This document shows positions 44,038-56,000 of a stretch of DNA of 64,000 nt, in pieces. The notes beneath the pieces are model-generated. The model searched no databases. It was not told the DNA's origin and was given only the letters and a program-made list of their open reading frames with translations. The stretch's first letter is position 1. Every line of letters begins with the position of its first letter. Made by a program: the position numbers and the translations under genes. Origin of the DNA: Allacma fusca (taxonomy: Eukaryota; Arthropoda; Collembola; Symphypleona; Sminthuridae); contig OX359249.1 of the NCBI GenBank assembly GCA_947179485.1, forward strand, positions 53,889,402 through 53,953,401, in the 5' to 3' direction.

Positions 44038-47000
44038 GTATTTATTTGGATTTAACGTTGCCCTTATCTAGAACCAAAATTATTTCCTCTCCTATGCAAT
44101 CGACTCTCAACTCTTTATAAGGATTCCATATAGCGGTACCCTAAAATCCGTCCTAGAATTTTTACGCGTTAAATTGTTTCGTTTAAATTGTTTTTTATAC
44201 TTGAAGATTGTACATTGTATAGTAACTTTATAAGGTGTTTTTCAAGCAGCTTATTTAGAACAATTATAGCATATTTGTGAGAGACTAGATAAATCTATAA
44301 TAATTTTTATCGCATTTCTTTTATTTTTGGAGTCGTATATACTTAATAATTTGTAATTTGCAGCTATTAAAAAATTTACATTTTTACTGCTTTTACTCAG
44401 ATTTATTGGAATCCTTATAACGTAATTCCCTTACATGTAAATTCACAAGAATTCTTGGTGTTGAGGTGTCGTTATTGGGAGAGTAACATATAGTATAGTA
44501 ACATATTATGTACATACTAATATGGAAGCACGAGGTGAGTGAATTGTGTATTTCTCAGATAATATAAATCAAATCAAATCAAATATTTATTTAGGAATCC
44601 AATCGGGCATGCCCATATCTTCCTGTTAATAGTACATTACAGTTAATAGTGTTAAGCTTCATCGTATTAGTAGTTATGAAAGTAGAATCTAAGCGAACTA
44701 CACATATTTATGAAGGTCCAGTACAGTGTCAGGTGACTTAAGTTTAAAAAATAAGAGTAATTGAGTACGTTTAAATGAGTACACATTATATTTAGAAAGG
44801 AACTTATTTCTATAGACAGATAGCACGGGGCATTTGACAATGAAGTGGAAGATGTCATTGGTTTCATTCAGGTTACAGTGTACACAGTTATCAAAGTTAA
44901 ATGTATGCGAAAAGAATTTGAAGTAGATACTTTCAGAGTTGAGTCTAAAATTACATGCGGTTTTTAAGCAATTAATTGATATGTTGAAAAGCAAATATTG
45001 AGAAGTAGAGAAGTGACTTTTTATGAATTTGTAATCGGAGTTGGGTGATAAAAAGGTACGATGAGCATCACTGTTTACACTGCCTTCATATATCTTTGAA
45101 ATAATATTTTTAATCTCCGTACTGAATAGTTCGGGAGATTGTGCCTTCCAAATCATTTGAAACCCAAGGTCAGAGAGGATTTTTTCGACTTTGTATACCA
45201 AGTTATTTACGTTTTTTGAGTCTTTCTCAGATAATATAATACTAGGTAGCTGTTAACCTGATATCGAAATTGTTGTAATACTATAAATGAACGTATTGCG
45301 AATTTAAAAGAAGTACATATAAACAAGCTGAAAATTCTAGAAATTACGTGACAGGATAAAGCATCTTTGTAAAAACTTAAGTAACTTACAGGATCACACG
45401 GATAAAATCAGATCATTGCACTGCAATGCATTACAATCAAAGTGAAAAAGAAACGAGCAAAGATTTGGAAAGAAAAAGTCAGAGCTGAAATATTGTAGAT
45501 GCAGACTGCAGTTAACATCAAATTAGGTCGCAGTCAAATAATATTAGTTTTTTTATAATTTCGTGATTATTAATTTGTTTAAGTTTATACTTGAAAATGA
45601 TGCTCAGTAAGTTTAGAAATGATTTAGAGGCCAAAATCAAAACTCATGCAAATGTTAATTCAGATTGTCGTTGGGGTCTCCATGGTTGGCTGTGGTACTT
45701 TTGCCCTCCGTTACCAGAGCTACTTGTTTTATTATGGATCAGGACTTTGGGCAGGACTTCTGGCTGGTTTAGCCGGAATTTTAGCTATCATGGAAACAAA
45801 GACAGGATTGCAGAAACCGAAGTGGCTTTGCGGTAGAAGAAAGTGGCAAATCCGTATCTTTTTGAGTGCTGTTATCATGGCATTAGCTGCTGCTGTTCTA
45901 ACTGCAATATTTTCTACAACAGGCTTGGTGCGAGACACCCAATACGATTATTCAAAGGTAAGAACCTACAACTTAGGTATTACCGCAATTTATTTTGGAA
46001 TATTTTTAGGGGCAAAAAGAAACGACGTTCCCTACTAGTATCGTTTTGTTGTCTGCTTGTCTGCTTGTCTGTCATCAAAATATCTGCCGAACAGATACTA
46101 CTACACAGTATACCTTTTACAGTCATACATACTGTCGGGGCATTTGGAAATGACACTTGGTCAATTAAGGACAGAAGTGTTACGCACGCCTCTCTTGCCT
46201 CCGATAGGCTTGTACTTGCTACCATAGAGTGACTGTCAACCATCGATTACTTGTCAACCAAAGATTGACTCTGTATCTGTAATATGAGTGAGGCAACCAT
46301 CGAGTTTCAATTTGTAAATCCGTACAAGAGATTTACATTACATCTGCATACATGCTTTTATTTCGCGCTGAAAATCATGAAAAATAATCAGCCTATCGGA
46401 GGCAAGAGAGGCGTGCGTAACACACCTGTCCTTAATTGACCAAGTGTCATTTCCAAATGCCCCGAGAGTACCTTATTTGGGAGTTCCTCATTGATATCGA
46501 ACAAAATTTCCGGTTTTGACATCCGGAAAGTAAAATACGTCACACATAATTTAAATACATGCTAATACAAGCGTCTCCGACTGGGGCGCTGTATGAGGTA
46601 CACAGGACCTCGCACGTAGTTTTTATTTACTTTGTTACATTATTGTCCGACAGGAGATGCGCAGGTATCACTCCGCCCCTTGTTGACTTTGAGCTTTAGT
46701 GCTAGTCACAGATGATTTTTATGATGTACTTAAAAATGATTAAAGTAAACACTAACAAGCTGGTTTATGTGAAGTAATATAGATTTCTATCCATTTTTCC
46801 AAATGCAAGAAATTGGACATTAACAGACAGTTTAGTCAATGGGTAAGAATCAATAGCTAATAATGTATTTTTTCCTGGATAATTTTTCATTAATTATTAT
46901 GTTGTTAATACCTATTAACTTATTATTTCTGAAAATACTCCTCATATCTTCATTTTTATACCGTATATCGAGTTTTATTAATACAAGGTTATATGATTTT

Positions 47001-50000
47001 TCACGTTTTCGTCATTTTTGAGCCATTGTCAGCAAAATAAGGAATATTTCCCATCAGTAACAATTTAATAAACATAACACCATATTATAATATATATATG
47101 CTAAAAGTTAAAAAAAATATCTAAAGAAACAAAGGATTCTAGGCGTTCTGCCGCCCTCACAACTGCCACCCGGCCAACTGCCACATGTAACTGCCATTTA
47201 CACACATTTTTTGCCTTCCTTCTTATAAATAGCGTTATGGGTGGTTCTAGTCTCATAGCGAAATACTATGCTAAGTCTCATAGCGATATACTATGTTTAG
47301 CACAACTATCAGTCCTTACAGCGCAAGCTTTGACTTGGTACATGCACAAACCACTGATTTAGGGACTTTACTTACAAAGCATTCTGTGTGCATGTCGTAT
47401 ATGGTGCTTAGTATAGCATATTATCATGACAAGATTGACAAGCGGTGGCAGTTCGTTATATGGCAGTTAGGCGGGTTGCACTTGTGATTTTGGCAGTTGT
47501 GGGTGGCAGTACGCCGGACACGGAAATAACTACATGATGGTGGATCTAGTGTGAGCTTTCTAAAAATATCTGCGAAGCCCAAAATGCCCCGATAGTGCAC
47601 AAAATGTCCAAAAAGTCTGCCCTATATCAAAAATCAAAATCACTTGTAATTTTGATTTATAAACCAAGGGAATGATTTTAAATCAAAGATGGGATAAAGC
47701 GTAAATACTAATGGTCAAAATATTAAATTACAATTTTTTTTACAATAATTTTTAAATCACACAGGCATAAATTGTATTCATGTCCCCTAGCCTGTGTAAG
47801 CGATTTCTTGCCCAGAGTTTTCGAAATTTGTTTGTCTGAAATTTCTTTCGGCTTTCATTTGTAGGAAAGTATAAGAGTTTTCCGGAAACTATCCAACTGA
47901 TCCTTGCGTTGATAATTGTGGACATGACCCGTAAAAACAGAGAACAAGGTTGGAGAAATTCATCTTTAGAAACGAAGCTGTTGAAAAGGTCTCTTTCTGA
48001 TTTTATTTTTGGATCTGGTGTTCATAAAAGTATTTCATGGGGATTCATTTGTCTGGTAATATCATTTTCTTGGGTCAACAATATCTGTTACAGGACCTAG
48101 CAATATGAAACAACATTGAAAAATTGTTTTAAAAAGTTGCAATCAATTATGTTTTTCTTTGTTTCAATCTCGTCTTGTTCAGTCAATGTCCACAATTCTT
48201 AATATAAGGGCGTGTTGGATAGCTTTACCCAGAAAGACCTTAAGTCAATCCAAAAAATCTCCACTACGCTTCACGTTATTGAAGTTTGTGACATCAATTG
48301 TACACCTAGTTCACTGAAGCAAATAATCTGAAAAAAAAAAATTCTTCAACATGGAGGAACAGATCTGCCCACAAGTACAAGTAGACCACGAGTATTTCAA
48401 GTCAAGTTCGCGTTCGGGTCGTGGTCAAGTAAATAAAATTAAAACCATGAACGGTTAGGGTCGTGTTCAGGTATTTCATGGACTTGACCATGATTTCTTA
48501 CCTCAAGTCAGTGCTCGGGCTGGGTACAGAAACCGTGTACCCGTACCCATACCCGTACCCGAATATCGGGTACTACAAAATGCTGTACCTATACCCGTAC
48601 CCATACCCGAGTACCCGGGTAAATTTTTTCAGTACCCGTACCCGTACCTGAAAATACAATGTAGTACCTGTACCCACAATTTACCCGTACCCGTAATGTA
48701 CCCAAAACCTGTACCCGTACCCGAGTATCTATTGTGTGTACCCGGGTATTAGGTACTGGAAGTTAGGGCGATTTAAAATCCCCGACGACATTAGCCTGCC
48801 CAGCTGAAACATTTTAAGTTGTCAATTTTTTTACCTCCATTAAAAGTGTCCGGGATTTTGGGAATTTTCCCTAGGCGTTAAAGACATCCTATTTGAATTT
48901 TAAAAAAATTATTTAAGGCATTTTGGGATTTTTTAATAAACACTGACGAAATTCAAATCCTACTACCCCAAAATAATAACTTGCTGAATGATATGAAATG
49001 TGTTCTCGCTAATTGGAATTGGGACGGATTCTTTAATACTAAACCCTCCATAACTTGCTTTTCAACTTGGAGAACAAGAAACAATTTTTTTTCCGGCTAA
49101 TCGAACACTGAGTATAGAAAATGTACGGAAAAATTGAGTTGATCATAATTTTTCCAAGTCAAATATTGCGGTTTCAGGAAATAAATGTGGGAGGCAATAT
49201 TGAATATTCATTTTATATTACAGCTTTATAAAACAAACATTCGTAAACTGTCTCTCACATTTATGAAGCCCGAGACGGAGATTTTCGAAAAATGCAGGCA
49301 AAATAGGACTAAAATGCAACCCCATGGAAGTTTGGAACGCCAAGTTCAGATTTCTGTCAAGTTCTTTTAACATCAAAATTATCAATATTAATCAAAGGGA
49401 CTGAAATATAAATATTGCGTGAAAGGAATGATATTTTTTATTCTAAAATGTTATAAATATTCATCTCAATAAATACTCAAAGTGTCATAAATACCCAGAA
49501 TTGAAAATGCTCAAATTGCGTGCATAAAATGCCTTGGCGTTTTCAAATGGGCAACCCTGGGAACTTGTAACGTTAAGAAATGGATCTGCTAATAAATGTA
49601 AATTTATTCCGATCTTATCTCGTAATACGTCTTCAAATAATTGTAATGTTACGCTCCCAATGAAGCTAATTAAATTGAATCCCAAGAACCTCCCCCTTGA
49701 AGTTCTTCGTTGATGAGCTTCACTATTTAAGTCGATAAACAGATGATTTCTTTGACTCTACGCTCTATTTCTTAGATTCCTTGGATGAATTTATTAAAAG
49801 CGTTAGATTGCAACTACCACGTAATCATAAATGAGACGAAGCCACTTGGCTCTGTCACTAACGCAAGTATCTGTATACTACGAAATAAGCAACTCCACGG
49901 TTGGTAGGTCTTATTGTTAGCCATAGTAATCCATCCCATCAGGAATCCTTGAAGTACCCAAAAATACTCGGGTACAGCACCCATGGGTACAGGTATTTTA

Positions 50001-53000
50001 CATAGTGATACCCGTTCCCATTGGGTACTACCCGATCACCACTGAGTGAGTACCCGTACCTGTACACACTTTATTGCCTAAAATCAGGAGTACCCGGGTA
50101 GTACCCGCGTACTTGCGAGTACGCAACTTCTGTACCCGGGTAGTACCCATACCTGTACCCGTACCCATTTACCCGAGTATTACCCGTACCCAGTCCGAGC
50201 ACTGCCTCAAGTCAAGTTCGTGGTCGGTCAAGAATAATTATTTTACTTGAATCAAGTACTTGGTCATGTTCAAGTAAATATTTAGAAGTATTTGACCATG
50301 AACTTGAGTGTTTCGTGTACAAGTTCAAGTAATCATGTTTGCGCAAGTCTCCATGGCTGAGGGAGTTTTCAATTCACTTACGATTCACTATACTAAATAA
50401 AACTTAAAGCGGAATTTTAGTGTATCATTTTAAGAGGTCTAAGTTAACTTGTTCCGTGTGTAAATACAAAAGAACGGTCAACACTCATATCGGCTCGGCT
50501 CCGTAGAAGTTGATTTAAAAATTTCCCCCCATTTTTACAATAGTATGTCAACAAAACCTAAAAGGAGTTCTGTGTTATCGATAATGTCAACTGAGACACC
50601 AGACACACCGGCTACTCGAAACCAGAGTAGATCTCCATTGCACCAACATTCTACATTCAGTGGGGACCAAAAATACAATTTTTGTTTTTAGAGGCGGTTG
50701 CTCGCATGATGCTGGGTGAACCCTAGTGTGTTAGAAACGAAGTAGAAGTATGTTCACGTACACACCTCACAAATGTAAATTTTTCTCCAATAAAATTTAA
50801 GTATGTTGGTGTCGTACAAATCAGGTTTCTTGTACTTGAAAGTTCTAGTTCAAGGTCAAGTTCGGGTCATGGTCAAGTCAAGTTAACGTTGGACCCGAAA
50901 CGCGCGTATAAAATCATGGTCAAGTAATCTGAGAATTACTTGAAAACCCGAACTTGTTCCATTCAAGTATTACTTGAACTGAAATTGTCAAGTTCGGGTT
51001 ACCTTGAAATTGAGAAGTCGGGGTCAAGTCAAGTTCGTGGTCGGATCTTTATAAATACTTGTCCCGAGCGCAGCACTATGGGGGAATCACTCATTTTGTA
51101 TCCTTGTCCCTTGTATGAGCTAGGAGGTAGAAAAACTACGAACACTCGGCTCTTTACATTCCGATCATGTAAACAACATATAATTTAAAAGACCCAAGTT
51201 CTAATCTACATCTTTAAATGTTATGCCATATGGTATGAAATTACGTAATGTACTAAAGCATGAAATATGTAACGTTCTGAAATCAATTATTCGTAAATAT
51301 ACATCGTCGGCTGAACTTGCTAACCGGCTATATGAAGTGCTAGTGAAAATTGGTCATACTTTAAATTATTCCCCTTGACAGTAAAGCATACAATCCGTTA
51401 GCCTCAGTGGAGGGGAAGTGGTAACTTTTGGCCAGTTTTGACATTAGAGTTCACACAAGGTGTGGTATGTACCCTTTCTTTACTCTATGCATTTTAAATT
51501 ATTATAGCTGATTTTTAAATGAAATTATTGTAGCCATGTTAAGCCGACGACATACACTTAATTATATATACATACCAGTGCTCGGCACGGGTACGAAAAA
51601 TGGGTACCTGTACCCGTATCCGTACCCGAAGTGCGGGTATTTCAATAACTTGTATCTATACCCGTACCCATACCCGAGTATCCGGGTACAAATTTTTCGT
51701 ACCCGTACCCGCAATGTAATCTCAATCCATGTACCTGTACCCGTATTGTACCCGTACCCGAAAATACTCGAAAATAGTACCCATACTCGGGTATCTCAGT
51801 GTCGTACCCGTACTCGTACCCGGGTACTTTATCCAGATTTGTTTTAATGTAATACATAGTACGTTATATGTAATAATGTATGACACCTGAGTGGGTAATT
51901 TTGACTAGCTAGAGAGGTATTTGACATTATATATTTTTATTGAAGAGTAGAAAACTATAAGCGTTTTTGATTAGAAGTAAAATTATCCCCATTTGATTGT
52001 TTATGGGCTGATGGGCGAAGTATTTTATAACACCCAGTCCATATATGTACATGCATTTTTGGCTTGGGACTTGGCGACTCGATTTTTCACTTCTTGATTT
52101 ATTCGGCCTTTTACATTAATTTTCTCATCTCAGTAGCTCTGTGTACATGTAAATCATTAATATCTTGTTACAAATATCCGCCTTTTCCTAATCAACTACC
52201 AACTACAAAAAATATCTTGCCATCCAACTCATCGGAACTCTAATTTTTAAATTGTATTCATTGTGGCTAATATCATGTGCATACGTGTCAATCAGACTAT
52301 TTATGCAATTAGTAACAAATTACTACATTATGAAGACGTTTTGTATAAAATTTCGTTGAATCCTGTTCTCCACTTCTATTTTGATATTATTCCTCGTCTG
52401 TTTATTAATTATTCTTCCTAAAACCTGTTTTCATAAAAATATATATTATAGATATAAATACATATTTTAGCAACACAGTCTGAAATACAGTTACTGCATG
52501 TTGTAAGGTTAAAAGTGTATAAAAAGCTATATGCATTCAGAATTACTAAAAATACCGACAGAATTTTCCAACGGAAGTTCCATTATTTTCATAAAATTCA
52601 TCAAAATGTCTCAAATCTCAACATATCCAAATACTCGGGCACAATGGTCGCGGGTACGGGTAAATGACACCATTATACCCGTACCCGGTGGGTATATACC
52701 CATTTTGAAATCCTTGTACCCGTACCCATACCCGTATCCGTACCAGAAATTTTGAGCCGACCAAAGTGTACCCGGGTAGTACCCGGAATTTTTCGGGTAC
52801 ACAAAATCCGTACCCGGGTAGTACCCATAGCCGTACCCATACCAGTTTACCCTAGTATTACCCATACCCGTGCCGAGCACTGATACATACGAGCACTGCA
52901 CAGCCAGCAAATTGCTGGCTCAGCGAGGCAAATGTAAAATAGTTGTATGCAATAGCTAGCTGCACAACCCTAGTAAAAGTTTAGACTAATGTACAGTAAA

Positions 53001-56000
53001 ACGATTTTTTCATTTAATTTTGCTTTAATTATCTTTTAAAATGATTCTCTCTTCTAATTTGAAAGAGTGGACGGCATGTTGACGGCGTTGTGGACGGCTG
53101 CCCGGGCAATGTCGCCGCCCTTGCTACTGTTAAATGCTTTTTTAGAAATTTTTTTAGAATAATTTTTATAATTTATTTAGTCATTGCTGGCGATGGCTCA
53201 GCAAATAAAAAAAAGCTCGCTTAAATTTGAATCTCAAATCCTTAAAAAAAATGTAAAAAAGTTTTTTTTAATTATTTCGAATTATGAAGACTTTTTAACA
53301 TCCTTTTTTCATTTGAGAAAAATTTTTATTCAAAGAGGAAAAAGAAAAAGCGCAAAACAGTATAATGCTTTAATATATTTCAAAAAAAATAATTTTAATA
53401 ATTTATTTAGCCAGTTATTACAGCGCGAAAATTTGAATCTCAAATCCGTATTACACCAAGACGAAGACGGCCCACTCTTTCAACTTAGTAGAGAGGATAT
53501 ATCGTATGCTAAACTTCCTAACCGGCTATAATTTAAAATGCCTAAATTAAGACCGACTATAGCGCTCTCGCTACAAACTCTAAAGTGAAAACCGGTCATA
53601 TTTCCCCTTTGTTGTAGAGCGTACAACAAAGATACATTGTTATTATAAATTGTTGTAGAGCGTAGTACGTCCGCAGAGAGGAGAGGAAGCGGGAAATTAT
53701 GGCCGGTTTTCACATTTAAGATTTCAGCGGCATTGGTGGGCACCCTCACGAGGTATGAGTTCTTCCCTCGCCCTCAATTTTTGAGGGATGAGAGCGAGTT
53801 CCTATCATAAAAGAAGGGCCCTCAACAAATGAGGGCGAGGCATAGCAAAATGTACGTACGAAAACGAGGGCGAGGGTGAGTACTAAAAGGTAGTCCTCAT
53901 GAAGTTCGAACAGCAGAATTAAATCCCGCGAAATAATTCTCGTATTTCCTCTTTGCTGTGCCTTTTTGCCATAAACGAGTCTAAAGATCTTAAGAATTAG
54001 CTAAAGTTCAGAAGAATTAACTAAAGGTCAGAAGAATTAACTAAAGGTCAGAAGAATTAACTAAAGGTCAGAAGAATTAACTAAAGGTCAGAAGAATTAA
54101 CTAAAGGTCTGAACAATTAAGTGAATGTTTGAAGGTCTTAACTGGGTGATAGCTAGTTTGCAATGCACTGGCAGTTATGTTCTACTTATGGACTCATGAG
54201 GCCGAGGGAGAGTCCTTATGATTTATAGTAGGCCCTCATGAGTCTGAGTGCGAGTTCCAGCGCAAGGTGTCGTGAGGGTTACGGGTGAGAGCGAGTGCGA
54301 AAACATTTTATTACATACCTCATGAGGTGAGGACGAGGGATTAAAAAATGCCCATCTATGTTCAGCGGTATCGCTTTATATCCGTTCTTCGTTCTAAGCA
54401 TTTTCAATTGTAGCCGGTTAGCAAGTTTAGCCGACGATATGCAATGGTTATATTTTTCTGCATATGCATTATTATTATAAATAAATGACCAAAATATCCT
54501 AAACAAATAACCAAAATATCCTAAACAAATAACCAAAATATCCTAAACAAATAACCAAAATATCCTAAACAAATAACTAAAATATCCTAAACAAATAACC
54601 AAAATACCCTAAACAAATAACCAAAATATCCTAAACAAATAACCAAAATATCCTAAACAAATAACCAAAATATCCTAAACAAATAACCAAAATATCCTAA
54701 ACAAATAACCAAAATATCCTAAACAAAAACCAAAATACCCTAAATAAATGAATACACTAACCTAGCAAAATGCACTTAATACTTGATCGAAATATCCTAA
54801 ATAAATGACGCCGAAAATGACCAAAGTTCACTACATAAATGGATAAAATAACCTGAATAAATGACCTGAACATTTTCATTGGGATTTTGTTTAGGGGCGA
54901 CCATTTAGATGTTGTATATTATAATATATATATATTAATACGTATTTGAATATCGACGAAGTAAGACGTTTAATATCTCGTTGAAAACGACGGGGAAATT
55001 AGCGGGTAAACTTATTATCTAATAATAATTTCTTGGCTTCCAAATATGCTTTTTAACTACGGAACTTGATGCAAAAAATGACATGCTTTGAAATCTTATT
55101 CAAGAAATACGCTATATTTGTGGACAGTTATTTCTGTCTTTGTTCAAATGTCTGTAAAAGAGTAGTGTAATGTAGAGTAACAACATGTTTCTGAAAAAAT
55201 AACATGTAAAGAGGTTAAAGGTTACTTTGGAATAGATCATTAAAAGAGATGTGAGATCTTATACATGATACAAATGAAATTGGGCATACAAAATTGAAAT
55301 TTGTATTTCTCAGATGACAGAAGTAAACAAAGACACTAATTGTGAGGTGATCTAATTTTTCTCAGAGGGTACTAGAGCTGACACCAGACGAGAAAATGAA
55401 TGAAAAACGGAAATCCTCTGGAATTGCAATCACCGCTGTCCTTCAATTGCTGGCACTTCTGCAAATTCTTCTATGTTTTTGCTCATTAGGCATTACCTTG
55501 CGGGTTATATGTATCAATTCGTACTACAAACGAAATTTTCTTATGCAAGATTCATCAGATGGAAGTTACGTGACCAAGAAAGAGATTGCGGGGCAAGAAT
55601 ATGAAGCGAAGACCGATCGATTACTTTGTTGGCTGGGTTATCAAAAGCGTCAGTATTTTACTCGTCAATTAAAAACGACCGCTCAAAGTGTCAACAGACA
55701 CCCCGTGAGACCCCAACTCGAGCCAAGATTGTATACCAGGTTAATTCCTGCACGAGCTCCTGCAGTACAAATTCCTTTGCAACAACATTGCAATTCACTA
55801 GTTTTCCCCAAACCATACGCAATAGCCGATCCCAGAAGCATTCTAGCGCCGCATGGACTGCCACCGCTCATTCCTTTCAGGGCACCACTGATAATGTCAC
55901 TCGTACCTTTCCCAAAGTGTCGACCTCGGTCTCTTGGACCACCTTCCATTGATAACTCCTCGATTAAGCGTCGCAAGGTTGTGAGTTACTGCGTTAATTC

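Larger units (their letters stand above)
53499..54449. mobile_element. MITE with CATATCGTCGGCTAAACTTG ends, split by a nested hAT
   Basis: The left ATATCGTATGCTAAACTTCC with TAACCGGCTATAATTT is mirrored at the right by AATTGTAGCCGGTTAGCAAG and TTTAGCCGACGATATGC. About 320 bases of its own sequence surround the hAT at 53731-54360. A partial copy is at 51296-51425. Confidence 0.65.

Noticed and set aside
51536-52910. Tyr/Pro-rich frames (YPYPYP) around 48463, 51536 and 52611
   Set aside because: Translations of TACCCG-word reiterations in the hAT elements.
53184-53531. 115-codon A/T-rich frame
   Set aside because: Lys/Asn/Phe-rich composition expected from AT-rich DNA, no domain, and it lies inside a MITE with inverted ends.
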